This document shows positions 10,684-18,927 of a stretch of DNA of 64,000 nt, piece by piece. The stretch lies in assembly GCF_900258045.1 (NCBI RefSeq), contig NZ_OGVD01000003.1, positions 372,001-436,000 on the forward strand. Direction: 5' to 3'. The notes beneath the pieces were generated by a model. That model worked only from the letters and a program-made list of their open reading frames with translations, searched no databases and was not told the DNA's origin. This DNA comes from Sphingorhabdus sp. EL138. GTDB lineage: Bacteria; Pseudomonadota; Alphaproteobacteria; Sphingomonadales; Sphingomonadaceae. The position numbers were made by a program, and so were the translations under genes. How positions within the stretch are numbered: the stretch's first letter is position 1; every line of letters begins with the position of its first letter.

Positions 10684-10948
10684 CTGCGGTAGGAAATCGG
10701 GACTCGAACCATCCAGGCTTTTTCTCGGCCTGACAGATAAATCCAGCAACGCATCTCTTTGGGTGCCTCACTTACGGGCTAATCACCCTTCCGCTAAAAC
10801 AAGACCAACATATTCAGCGCCAGTTACCTGGTAAATCATCGCTGGCATGATGATGCACCTGCCTTGGAGCATATCCATGACTAGATAAGTTGTATGTGTC
10901 ATATCTGTCTAGAGATTCGCACCAGCAATACTAACTCTAAGATATCTA

Positions 10949-12304
10949 ATGAACCCATTCCCCATTAAAGCGCTGACCGAAGAGGATTTCGATGGAATTA
11001 TTGATTCTATTGGCGGAATGCGCGCGCATCTGGATGCCGACCGACGCGAGCGTAAGGGGGCAGATTACCTGATCGATGGAACGTTGATCGAGTTGAAGAT
11101 CTTGGACGATGAAGGATTGACCAAGGCTCCACGCCAAGAAAAGCTAGCGAAACTTTTTTCGACAGAACAGCCCAATCGACCAGTTGTCGTTCTCGACCCG
11201 GAAGCTCTTTCATCAGAAAAACAACATAAGTATCAGCGAATTGTTGAGGGACCGGTCAAGACAGCTATCGCAAAAGCACGAGTTCAACTGGCGCAATCGA
11301 GAGAGGAAATTGTTGACGCGACTGGTTCGGTGCTTTGGATTGTCAACAACGGGTATACTTCCATTGACCACGAAGACCTGGAGGAATTAGTTTCGCATCG
11401 TGTCAGGAATGATACAACTAGCATCGACGGGGTGATTGTCGCTGGCTGCTATTACCATAGTGACGGATTCGATAGCGTGTTTCTTTGGCCTTGCACCTAT
11501 ATTCCCATAAACCTTGCCTTTGGTTTCCCTGAATTTGAAAAACTCCAAGTAGCGTTTCAGGGTTTTGCAGAGAAGTTTATGTCGACGCTAATCAATCTGG
11601 ACACGCCGATAGGTGAGAAGTTGGCCGTCTCAGATGTCACATTTGATCTTGGGGGAAAGCGTTATGTGCGTCCCGCCCCACACTTGGGAAAACCATCGGA
11701 CTTTTATGTAAATGGTCGCCCGCGCAGAAATTCTACTGGGTTCGAAAAATGCCCTCCTGTTGCCCTGATTGTTCCCGATCTGTCTCGCTCCGAGCACAAC
11801 GCCGTACGAGAGATTAGCGGTGAGAAGTTCGGGCCTCTTTCCACCTATGAAGCTTGGCTTGAGTTTATCGAAGAGGCGAGAGAGGAGGCTTCAGAAATGC
11901 AACCTCTGGTCGCTATCCCGGTGGATGCTCAAGAGTGGTTGAGTTGGTGCCGCTCCCAAAAATTGGAATCGTCACGATCTAGCTTGTTGAGTTATGCGCA
12001 TGAGAAGTTCGTTGATCCCATGAACAGCATTATCTCGCGAGCTCGCGAACGCACATCGAACTCTCTGGTGCTTAGCTCTTACATTCTCGCCGTAACAGAG
12101 GAAATTGGTCAAGACTGTGAGAACGATGTCTCAGACATTGCAGTAGTCAGGGAAAGACCGCATGGCGAGCCGATAATTCGGCCCCTTGTCGAAGATGCGC
12201 GCATTTTTCACGAACATGCTGTTGCCCTTGCAGCAGCTTATGCGTTGTCGCAGGGCGTCGGCGCAGTTTTATGGCAAAAAGAGCGAAGTTACTGCTGGAC
12301 GTGA
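10949..12304 (+). CDS. Unrecognised 451-aa protein, possible PD-(D/E)XK N-terminus
   Basis: The ATG at 10949 opens a 451-residue cytosolic protein with no signal peptide or membrane segment. I do not recognise the family. Residues about 38-52 (GADYLIDGTLIELKI) fit the acidic-(x)n-ExK pattern of PD-(D/E)XK nucleases: an Asp before a turn, then ELK at the end of a strand. The middle and C-terminal parts are rich in Glu and Arg and show no obvious second catalytic motif. It stands alone at the left end of the putative island, between the attL-like site and a truncated lipoprotein gene, with lower GC than the core genes. Island position plus a nuclease-like motif would fit a defence or DNA-processing role, but that is conjecture; a degenerate or unrelated fold is equally possible. 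Confidence 0.6.
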   Translation: MNPFPIKALTEEDFDGIIDSIGGMRAHLDADRRERKGADYLIDGTLIELKILDDEGLTKAPRQEKLAKLFSTEQPNRPVVVLDPEALSSEKQHKYQRIVEGPVKTAIAKARVQLAQSREEIVDATGSVLWIVNNGYTSIDHEDLEELVSHRVRNDTTSIDGVIVAGCYYHSDGFDSVFLWPCTYIPINLAFGFPEFEKLQVAFQGFAEKFMSTLINLDTPIGEKLAVSDVTFDLGGKRYVRPAPHLGKPSDFYVNGRPRRNSTGFEKCPPVALIVPDLSRSEHNAVREISGEKFGPLSTYEAWLEFIEEAREEASEMQPLVAIPVDAQEWLSWCRSQKLESSRSSLLSYAHEKFVDPMNSIISRARERTSNSLVLSSYILAVTEEIGQDCENDVSDIAVVRERPHGEPIIRPLVEDARIFHEHAVALAAAYALSQGVGAVLWQKERSYCWT

Positions 12305-12420
12305 CACTTATTCAATCAGAAGGAGGTTGAATATTGTATTCCAAATTTCACAAACTTCTCTAGTCTTTGACTTGTTTTAGAATATCAACCAATGTCCGAT
12401 TCACATCGGGGGTGTAAGAT

Positions 12421-13422
12421 ATGAAAGTTCGAAGTTTTTTCGCTATCTTTGCAATCGCAATGGTGACTAGCGCTTGTGGGAAGAATGTTTTCTTTTTCGA
12501 AGCACAATCAACTCAGCCAGTGACAAATGAGACACGTGTATTTGTTGACGCGTTTGGGAGTGCATACCCGATGGAGGTGCTAAGCAAAGTCCCGGGGAAG
12601 CTCCCAAGCGGTAGTCTTTACCGCTATTTCAAAGAAAATGTTGGGAGCGAATGCAGCATTCAACATCCCGGCTCTCAAACTGCCGCCCTTTGTTCGTCCA
12701 CAGACAGTTTGGTCAATTGGAGAGCGGGGCAGAGGAAAGTCTGGGATGGCCTTGCGAGAGAAATTATCGCGAAAGCTGGTGACCCGAACGTACCGCTGGA
12801 TCTCGTATTTTTGGTTCATGGATTTAACAATACTCACGGTAATTCTAGCCAATCCTACGTCAAAGCTCGCAACGCTTTAAGTCGACATGCCAATCCAGGG
12901 AGGACCCTGCGGTTCGTTGAAATCTATTGGGACGGATTTCGTTCACCGATTGGCCTAGGAGCCTGGGGCAAAGCGCAAGCCTCCGGACCCTTGGTGGGCT
13001 TCCATTTAAGGAGCCTACTAAATTCGTTATCCGATGAAATTGCTGCGAGAAAAAGCCAAGACGTAGATCTAAAGATCCTGTCTCACAGCTCAGGCGCATT
13101 TGTGTTGGGTGCGACGTTCGGCGACCCTAGCGCTGCCCTTCCAGAGATGCAGGCTATTGACAATGACGACTATCGAACTTTTGTGATCAACGCTGCATCA
13201 CGCAACGGCGCGTATCCTGGTCAAGCCGACCGCGGCGGGTATCAAAACCAATCTCATCATTACGACGGATCGCCGAAGCTATCATCTTCAACTGGAATCC
13301 ACCCAGCGCACAGCGATGGCCGCGCTGTCATGGACCTATCCGGCGGACGAACTCATCGCCATCAAGCGCGCAAGCGTTGCGGCGCGGGCGCGCACGCCGA
13401 TTGCAGAAGGTCTGGATATTAG
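12421..13422 (+). pseudogene. Lipoprotein alpha/beta hydrolase, 3' end replaced by out-of-frame trbG DNA
   Basis: The ATG at 12421 follows GGGGGTG. Residues 1-20 form a lipoprotein signal ending SAC, so the product would be lipid-anchored. An alpha/beta-hydrolase core is visible: LVFLVHGFNN (oxyanion region, near residue 127) and LSHSSGAFVLG (nucleophile elbow, near residue 220), as in DUF900-type lipoproteins. From about 13208 the DNA is the 3' half of a trbG gene, read here in the wrong frame, so roughly the last 70 residues (Arg/His-rich, ending at 13422) are artefactual. The C-terminal hydrolase segment that normally carries the catalytic His is missing. The gene is therefore probably inactive. 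Confidence 0.7.
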
Positions 13423-13732
13423 CCGGCTCCATTTCGGTTATGCCATTTCCGGCGACAATCCGTCCTGGCGCCCGGTTCGTGTATTTGATGATGGCGCTCA
13501 GGTGTTTATCGCCTTTCCAAAGACCATCGCCCATGATGAGGCTCCGCCTCTCTTTGTAACTGGCGCAAAGGGCGAGGCGCAGCTGGTCAATTACCGGATG
13601 CGCGGAAATTATTATATTGTCGACCGACTGTTCGAAGCCGCTGAACTCAGACTGGGCAGCAAACCGCAAAGCGTTGTGCGGATAAAGAGGACAGCGGACA
13701 GAAAATCCAGGCGGCGGGAGAAGCGCTCATGA
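13208..13732 (+). pseudogene. trbG: trbG (VirB9-like) 3' fragment
   Basis: In the frame of the ATG at 13316, but starting well upstream of it, the DNA encodes a classic TrbG C-terminal half: ILVKPTAAGIKTNL, ITTDRRSYHLQLES, TAMAALSWTYP, WRPVRVFDDG and NYRMRGNYYIVDRLF. TrbG is the periplasmic/outer-membrane VirB9-type component of a conjugative type IV secretion channel. About the first half, including the signal peptide, is absent and replaced by the hydrolase gene in another frame. The TGA overlaps the trbI start (ATGA), the normal trb operon arrangement, so the break occurred on the 5' side only. Confidence 0.85.
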
Positions 13733-14973
13733 GTCCGGTAGAAGAGCAACCGAGTACCCCGCCACCCAAGGTCGATCCGGAAACCCTGGCGCTGCGCGGC
13801 AAGGCACCGCGTATCATCCGTTTCAAACGCGGGGTGATCATCGGCATTGCTGCTATGGGCGCGCTTGCCATTGTCGGTGTGACCTGGATTGCGCTCAAAC
13901 CGGCTACGTTCAAGCTGATCGCCGACACCGAAACGCAAATCCATGCGGAGAATAAACGCCCGCCGGACGCATTGGCAGGCGGCCCCAAAAGCTATGCCGA
14001 TGTCCCGAAGCTTGGATCGCCGCTGCCCGGTGATTTGGGAAAACCGATATTGGACGCGCAGCGCAAAATGGCAAGCGAGGACGGGTCATCGTCGATGGCG
14101 GATCAGGACGCGCTGAATGCAGCGCAGGCAGCGGAAGCTGAACGACAACGGCGAGAAGCGGAGCTGCGCAAGGTGCGCGAAGCAGGCGTGATATTGCCAT
14201 TGCAGCGGGCCGCATCCGTGACTGCGAGCGCCACCGTTCCAGCACCATTGACGGCTAATGAAGCGGGTTTGCCAGCTGGCACAAAACCGCAGGGGCTCGA
14301 TCCGGCGCGTGATCCCAATGCCCAGGGGCGCAAGATCGATTTTCTAAAAACCGCGGGCAGCAGCGATACTATCAATCCACATCCATTGCAGCCATCGCCG
14401 TCACCGTGGACATTGTCTGCCGGGAGCATAGTTGCGGCCAGCCTGATTACCGGCGTCAATTCCGATCTGCCCGGACTGGTGACTGCCCAGGTGACCGAGA
14501 ACATCATGGACAGTATGACGGGTCGTACCATTCTGATCCCGCAAGGCTCCCGCCTGATCGGCGAATATGACAGCGTTATCGCTTTTGGTCAGAGCCGCGC
14601 TCTGCTGGTGTGGCAGCGCATCATATTTCCAGATGGTTCGTCGCTACAAATCGACAATGCGCCTGCAAGCGATACGTCGGGATATGCGGGGCTTGCCGAC
14701 ACGGTCGACAATCACAGCTGGAAGCTGCTGAAGGGCATTGGGCTCTCGACGTTGCTCGGGGTCGGCACCGAACTCTCCTTTGGAGACAGCGAGAGCGATC
14801 TCGTGCGCGCCCTGCGCGAATCCACACAGCAGAATGCGGACCGGGCCGGACAGCAACTGGTCGGCAAAAACCTCGCCATACAGCCCACGATCAAGATACG
14901 TCCGGGATTTCCGCTGCGGATCGTGGTGCACAAGGATCTCGTCCTGAGGCCCTGGACCGGCGGAGGATATTGA
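13729..14973 (+). CDS. trbI: TrbI/VirB10-family conjugal transfer protein
   Basis: This is a 414-residue TrbI homologue, the VirB10-type scaffold linking inner and outer membranes in a conjugative type IV secretion channel. One membrane helix lies at about residues 28-50, followed by a Pro/Ala-rich periplasmic linker. The conserved C-terminal TrbI domain spans about residues 220-405, with SAGSIVAASLITG, DSMTGRTILIPQGSRLIGEYDS, DTVDNHSWKLLKGIG and a terminal LRPW. Length and domain are complete, and the ATG overlaps the trbG stop. Its trb partners (trbB-F, trbJ, trbL) are missing from the window, so it is probably a non-functional remnant of an integrative conjugative element, though the reading frame is intact. 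Confidence 0.92.
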   Translation: MSPVEEQPSTPPPKVDPETLALRGKAPRIIRFKRGVIIGIAAMGALAIVGVTWIALKPATFKLIADTETQIHAENKRPPDALAGGPKSYADVPKLGSPLPGDLGKPILDAQRKMASEDGSSSMADQDALNAAQAAEAERQRREAELRKVREAGVILPLQRAASVTASATVPAPLTANEAGLPAGTKPQGLDPARDPNAQGRKIDFLKTAGSSDTINPHPLQPSPSPWTLSAGSIVAASLITGVNSDLPGLVTAQVTENIMDSMTGRTILIPQGSRLIGEYDSVIAFGQSRALLVWQRIIFPDGSSLQIDNAPASDTSGYAGLADTVDNHSWKLLKGIGLSTLLGVGTELSFGDSESDLVRALRESTQQNADRAGQQLVGKNLAIQPTIKIRPGFPLRIVVHKDLVLRPWTGGGY

Positions 14974-14974
14974 G

Positions 14975-15205
14975 ATGGCAGGTCTTCGCATCGACAAACT
15001 TCCCGATCGGACGCCGGTCAAGCTCACGATTGCTGTACTGCCCGAGCTGAACGATGCGCTCGCTGATTATGCGGCCATTTATACCGACACCTATGGGCAA
15101 ACAGACCAGGTCATCGATCTGATACCCGCGATGCTCACCACTTTTTTGGAGAGCGATAAGGAATTCAAACGCTGCAGGGCAAGGCTGCAAAAAGGCAATC
15201 AGTGA
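14975..15205 (+). CDS. DUF2274 small protein of trb loci
   Basis: The ATG at 14975 lies just after the trbI stop. The 76-residue product matches the DUF2274 pattern (MAGLRIDKLPDRTPVKLTI at the start, then ALADYAAIY and a helical C terminus). Genes of this family sit directly after trbI in many alphaproteobacterial integrative elements; their biochemical role is unknown. It is part of the relic trbG-trbI-DUF2274-HTH block and is translationally linked to its neighbours. Confidence 0.85.
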   Translation: MAGLRIDKLPDRTPVKLTIAVLPELNDALADYAAIYTDTYGQTDQVIDLIPAMLTTFLESDKEFKRCRARLQKGNQ

Positions 15206-15408
15206 TGGAACCGACAGACATGCCATCCAAGCCTGAAATATATCCAATCACCGTCCGCATCCCGGTTGCAGTGAAGATGACTGGCATTGGCCGGTCCAAG
15301 CTATATGAGTTGATCGGCGCCGGCGAAATCGAGACGATCAAGGTGGGAAGTTCGCGATTGGTCATGGTCAGCAGCCTGCAGGATTTCATCGACCGACGCC
15401 GCACATAG
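15205..15408 (+). CDS. HTH_17/excisionase-like DNA-binding protein
   Basis: This small protein of about 67 residues has the MerR/excisionase winged-helix pattern VAVKMTGIGRSKLYELIGAGEIETIKVGSSRLVM followed by a helix ending FIDRRRT. The ATG at 15205 shares its A with the stop codon of the preceding DUF2274 gene; a GTG at 15202 is the alternative start. Such genes close trb blocks in mobile elements and act as excisionases or small regulators. The role here is inferred from family and context. Confidence 0.8.
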   Translation: MEPTDMPSKPEIYPITVRIPVAVKMTGIGRSKLYELIGAGEIETIKVGSSRLVMVSSLQDFIDRRRT

Positions 15409-15455
15409 GCTGTTTGGTCTTTTGACATGGCCGGTAGAAGCAGACTTTCAGCTAA

Positions 15456-15522
15456 CGCCCCAGCTGCGGACATTCGAATTGGCTGGGTGTGAGGTCAGCT
15501 TTGCGCCCCAATTTCGGACATT
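15456..15522 (+). repeat. Two diverged copies of a 19-base motif
   Basis: The unit CGCCCCAGCTGCGGACATT at 15456-15474 recurs as CGCCCCAATTTCGGACATT at 15504-15522 (16 of 19 bases, 48-base offset). Further GTCC/GGAC-containing sequence follows near 15540. This looks like a decayed intergenic repeat family; no function is evident. Confidence 0.4.
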
Positions 15523-15711
15523 GGAGGCCATAGCTCTGATGTCCGAAAGCGGACAGAAGCCACTTCGATCTCTCTAGTTCCGCCGCCAAAGAAGGTTTCA
15601 CGCAGCAGCTCCCATATCCTTGGCCTGGCCGCTTGTGGGACTGGCCTTGAAGTCAGTTTGTGAGCAAATTTATTCAAAAAACCAAAGCTGGGAGCTTCCG
15701 CAGGCCTATTC

Positions 15712-15966
15712 TTGTGCTTCCAATGGGCGCAAAATGTAATTCGAAAAATGGTGATCTCGGCAGATTTTCTACGATGGCAACCATTGCCACCCGTATGCTT
15801 TCGTCCCGAGGGATCGCCAATGCGCGTGTTCCTAGTCTATGAAGTTGACGATAGAGCGGCCCTGTGGCTCATTTACCCTAAGTCCAATGTGCTGACGGCC
15901 AAGGTGCGCTTGTTCATCGACTTTCTGGCCGATCGAATTGGCGGGATGACATGGCCCGCTGGTTGA
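15712..15966 (+). pseudogene. LysR-type regulator C-terminal relic
   Basis: The open frame ends in a stretch reading IYPKSNVLTAKVRLFIDFLADRIG, characteristic of the extreme C terminus of LysR-family effector domains (consensus YP...LSPKVRAFIDFL). Nothing recognisable as an N-terminal HTH or effector domain precedes it. It is best read as the tail of a lost regulator gene in the eroded stretch 15409-16061, which otherwise holds no gene I can support. Confidence 0.55.
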
Positions 15967-16061
15967 GATCAGCTTTTGCGACCGGGGAGACACTAGTCAT
16001 ATCTCTGCACTTCAATCTCAAGCGCGAATATCACAATGAAGCATCCCAGATCGGAACTTGA

Positions 16062-16109
16062 CTCATATGATACAAATGCCATATCTATATATGATTAGTA
16101 TCATATGAG
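16062..16109. promoter_or_regulatory. Twin palindromic operator of the padR gene
   Basis: CTCATATGATAC at 16062-16073 and its perfect inverted copy GTATCATATGAG at 16098-16109 lie just upstream of the padR start. Each arm contains the 8-base palindrome TCATATGA, and the two palindrome centres are 38 bases apart. The second palindrome ends 10 bases before the ATG. PadR-family dimers bind such palindromes and repress themselves, so autoregulation is likely. Confidence 0.65.
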
Positions 16110-16118
16110 AGAGATTTT

Positions 16119-16694
16119 ATGTCCTTGCGATATGCGATATTGGTTGCGCTAACTGATGGACCCAAAACCGGTTATGACGTGGCCAAGCAGTTTGATGAGT
16201 CGACCGGATTGTTTTGGCGTGCTCAGCATTCTCAGATTTATCGCGAGCTGCGAAAGCTGAAAGACAAAGGCTATGTTCAATCTGAAGAGATTGAGCAGAC
16301 TGGCAAGCCCAATCGCATTGTTTTTCAGATCACAGCTTTGGGGCGTTCCGGTCTTTTCGACTGGTCTCAATCTCCTTCGGAACCACAACCTATGAAAGAC
16401 GACTTTCTGGTTCAGCTCTATGGAATTGAGTCTGTTGACCTAAAGGCACTGCGCGAAAACCTGTTTTTGAGACTGGATCGGCATAAAGACCGTCAAAAAC
16501 AATATGAGGCAATTCATAACAAAATTGGCAAGGCTTGTTCATTGTCGGATTTGGGTCGGAAACTAGCTCTGGAAGTTGGCATGAGAAATGAACGGGAATG
16601 GGCCAGTTGGTGCGCCCATGCTTTGGAAGAATTGAGCGAACAGCGCGTCCGGGAACTGAGTTCAGTGCTCCCCATCAAACAAGCTGAGTCATGA
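16119..16694 (+). CDS. PadR-family transcriptional regulator
   Basis: This 191-residue protein has an N-terminal PadR winged helix (LVALTDGPKTGYDVAKQF, then HSQIYRELRKLKDKGYV, residues about 6-75) and a helical C-terminal Vir_act_alpha_C-like half (about 95-180) that mediates dimerisation. The ATG at 16119 follows GAGAGAG and the twin palindrome. PadR proteins are usually ligand-responsive repressors, and the next gene, a small membrane protein 50 bases downstream, is the probable target in the same operon. Confidence 0.88.
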   Translation: MSLRYAILVALTDGPKTGYDVAKQFDESTGLFWRAQHSQIYRELRKLKDKGYVQSEEIEQTGKPNRIVFQITALGRSGLFDWSQSPSEPQPMKDDFLVQLYGIESVDLKALRENLFLRLDRHKDRQKQYEAIHNKIGKACSLSDLGRKLALEVGMRNEREWASWCAHALEELSEQRVRELSSVLPIKQAES

Positions 16695-16743
16695 CTAGGG
16701 CAAATTGCACTGCAAAACGGATCGCGAAATAGGGAGAAGCCAA

Positions 16744-17130
16744 ATGAATAAGCTAATTTTATGGTCCGTCGGTCTCGCTTACATCATCAACGGATTGGTG
16801 ATGTGGTTCGCTCCGCAATGGTGGTATGACAACGTGCCTGGGATCGCGCAGATGGGTTTGTATCATAAGCATTTTGTCCGGGATATCGGCATTGCCTACG
16901 GCGTGATGGGCGGCGGTATATTGTGGGCATTTCGCGATGCTTCAGTAGGAATGTTCGCCTGTATCTGGCCTGCTCTTCATGCGATCTATCATATCGCTAT
17001 CTTCTTTCACCGGGGTATGTTGTTTGACGATGTGTCAGCGACCAACCTTTTACTGATCCAAATTCCCGCGTGGGCCAGCCTGTGGGTCATCTGGAAAATG
17101 CTGAAGTTAAAGCAATTCTCCGAAACGTAG
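16744..17130 (+). CDS. Small four-helix integral membrane protein
   Basis: The ATG at 16744 has the ribosome site GGGAGAAG 5 bases ahead. The 128-residue product has about four hydrophobic segments (residues 4-20, 50-67, 72-90 and 105-122) and conserved-looking Trp, His and Asp residues near the membrane edges. I cannot assign a function. It follows the padR gene on the same strand, so a PadR-controlled membrane protein is the natural reading. Confidence 0.75.
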   Translation: MNKLILWSVGLAYIINGLVMWFAPQWWYDNVPGIAQMGLYHKHFVRDIGIAYGVMGGGILWAFRDASVGMFACIWPALHAIYHIAIFFHRGMLFDDVSATNLLLIQIPAWASLWVIWKMLKLKQFSET

Positions 17131-17158
17131 CATCACGGCAGCGCGATGCGGAAGAAGA

Positions 17159-17767
17159 TCATCTGTTGTCACAGGTTGTAGCTGATCCCAACGATAAAGT
17201 GGAGCTTGTGGAGACTTTGAATTCCGCGACCTCTTCATCTGACATCCAATGCATGTTGTCTGCCGGGGCAGCCTCGAGCGTGAACCAGTAAAACTTCTGA
17301 TCGATCCCGATGTCATCATAATATGCAAGGTAAGGCTCATGCTCCGGATCGGTGCGCGGTAAATCAGTGGCGACAAAGTTTTCAGCAGCCCAAGAATGGA
17401 CGCCAACGCAGGCACCAGCCTCGAGAATGCGCTGCACTCCAGCGAGAAACAAATCCGTGCCACCTGAGGCGACGAGGCCATCGGAAGGAACAATTGTGAC
17501 AAAGCCTAATTCTCTAACAACTCGGCCGAATTCAATATTTGCCTCATCGTCCACTGAACCGCCGACATTTTTCAACACCAGCGTTCTGATATTCGGGTTT
17601 TTCTTCAAGACATTTTCGAAGGAATTCAAGCTATTGCTGTCAACCTCACCAACCGCCGTAATGCGATCGCGTTCCAAAGAAAATTGCATAGGTGTATGAT
17701 GAAGCTGATGTTGACAGCCGGCGAGCGCGGTCAGGAAAATCAAAATTATGAATTTGGTTCGTTTCAA
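17159..17767 (-). CDS. Exported lipoprotein with ClpP/crotonase-like fold (COG3904-like)
   Basis: The 202-residue product starts at a TTG (17767). It carries a lipoprotein signal with lipobox LAGC at residues about 15-18. The rest resembles COG3904-type periplasmic proteins of the ClpP/crotonase fold: LVLKNVGGSVDDEANIEFG (oxyanion-type GG), VASGGTDLFLAG around the position of the ClpP catalytic Ser, and ACVGVHSWAAE. The fold assignment comes from these motifs; protease activity is not established for the family. It converges on the PadR operon with a 28-base gap. The weak start could mean low expression. Confidence 0.7.
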   Translation of the reverse strand: MKRTKFIILIFLTALAGCQHQLHHTPMQFSLERDRITAVGEVDSNSLNSFENVLKKNPNIRTLVLKNVGGSVDDEANIEFGRVVRELGFVTIVPSDGLVASGGTDLFLAGVQRILEAGACVGVHSWAAENFVATDLPRTDPEHEPYLAYYDDIGIDQKFYWFTLEAAPADNMHWMSDEEVAEFKVSTSSTLSLGSATTCDNR

Positions 17768-17879
17768 TGTCTAATCCTAGCGTGAAGTAGGTGCCGCCGA
17801 TCAAAAATTTTATGTCCTATTTTAAGCTGGGCCTGTTTTTTTACCCTCTGTTCTCGGTCGCAGGTCGGCCGATAAACAA

Positions 17880-18170
17880 CTAAAAGGATTTCAGTTGGAC
17901 TATTGATCGCCGGAAGAACAATTGAGAAAACTGCCGACTTTCAACGGGAACTTCAGTTGCCTTAGTTTCTAAATGGCGACGGCGGTTAAAAGATCTTGGC
18001 GTCTCGGTTGCTATTGAGGTACCTCTTAAGATATCCTTGGCATCATATGACAGAGGATTTTCTCCACTGGCAGGCTGAATATTTCCAATGCCTGGAGTCG
18101 CAACTGCTACAAGAATAATTGCGATTACCGCAGAAAAAGGCAGATCAATGGGGGTTAGCGTTCGTTTCAT
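17880..18170 (-). CDS. Small hypothetical exported protein
   Basis: The ATG at 18170 has a good AGGTGA site 6 bases upstream. The 96-residue product has one hydrophobic segment (residues about 9-30) that could be a signal or anchor, then a basic, low-complexity tail. No family is recognised. It is divergent from the sigma-factor gene, and a real gene is plausible mainly because of its ribosome site. Confidence 0.4.
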   Translation of the reverse strand: MKRTLTPIDLPFSAVIAIILVAVATPGIGNIQPASGENPLSYDAKDILRGTSIATETPRSFNRRRHLETKATEVPVESRQFSQLFFRRSIVQLKSF

Positions 18171-18364
18171 TTCTATTCACCTGATGTAAATTACAGACCC
18201 GTAAAAATCGGGCCTTCAATGCAACGACGGCGACGAATATCTCGATCCGCACTTGGGGATAGTAAAATAGGATCCATTTGGATATGCTATATCATCACTG
18301 ATTGATGATTGATCTGGTGCTCCGCGGCGAGTACCACTTGGTTCTTTCGATATAAAGGTGGTTG

Positions 18365-18907
18365 ATGGCTATGAGTGGGAGGGATGACAGCGAAATAGCT
18401 TGCGTCTTCCTAGCTAAACGCGCTGTTATAAAAGGCTTTTTAAGTTCCCGTCTTGGTAATGCTGCGGACGCAGAAGATGTGCTTCAAGATCTTTGGTTGA
18501 AAATTGACCGGTTAAAAATCGGGCCGGTCGATGATCCGTTATCATATCTGTTTCGGATGGCGCAAAATGCAGCCTATGATCGACGCCGCTCTGCCAAGCG
18601 CCGGGCTGACCGGGAACAGCAATGGGTTGAAACACAATCCAGCACGGCCGGGTCTGAATATGTTGACGATTCTCCTGATGTGGTCAGCCATTTGCTGAGC
18701 CGCGAAATGCTTGCAGAAGTTGAGCAAGTTCTGGACGGCTTGCCAGAAAGAACATCCTATATTTTCCGGTCGTTTCGAGTGGAAAGCCGAGCGCAGCGGG
18801 ATATAGCAGCGGAACTCGATATCAGTGTAAGCGCCGTGGAAAAGCATCTTCGAAAAGCTTATCGGGCAATTATTGATTTTAGAAAGGGTGTGGATTCAGA
18901 CGACTGA
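18365..18907 (+). CDS. ECF sigma factor, FecI-like
   Basis: This is a sigma-70 family protein of about 180 residues with only regions 2 and 4. Region 2 shows DAEDVLQDLWLKI and YLFRMAQNAAYDRRR; region 4 shows LDGLPERTSYIFRSFRVE, then ISVSAVEKHLRKAYR as the recognition helix. The ATG at 18365 follows AAGGTGG; a TTG at 18362 and an ATG at 18371 are alternatives. It is followed by an anti-sigma FecR gene and a TonB receptor with an STN domain. This is a complete cell-surface signalling set in which ligand binding outside releases this sigma factor. I saw no clear Fur box upstream. Confidence 0.92.
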   Translation: MAMSGRDDSEIACVFLAKRAVIKGFLSSRLGNAADAEDVLQDLWLKIDRLKIGPVDDPLSYLFRMAQNAAYDRRRSAKRRADREQQWVETQSSTAGSEYVDDSPDVVSHLLSREMLAEVEQVLDGLPERTSYIFRSFRVESRAQRDIAAELDISVSAVEKHLRKAYRAIIDFRKGVDSDD

Positions 18908-18927
18908 TAGCGTCGTATTGATAAGGC

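Larger units (their letters stand above)
10049..10948. other. AT-rich intergenic region with probable island left end
   Basis: About 900 bases hold no convincing gene; the short open frames lack ribosome sites and family features. The part next to the adhesin must carry its promoter and leader. A small GGGGT-CGCA-ACCCC hairpin lies at 10173-10186. The part from about 10580 on contains a degenerate tRNA-Leu 3' end and repeats resembling those beside the integrase near 31 kb, listed separately. Confidence 0.5.

Noticed and set aside
10700-10710. GGACTCGAACC, identical to part of the tRNA T-loop, as a possible attachment site or tRNA
   Set aside because: The flanking bases cannot form a T-stem, and it lies on the wrong side of the arm-like repeats for an island end. 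The match at 10582 fits better.
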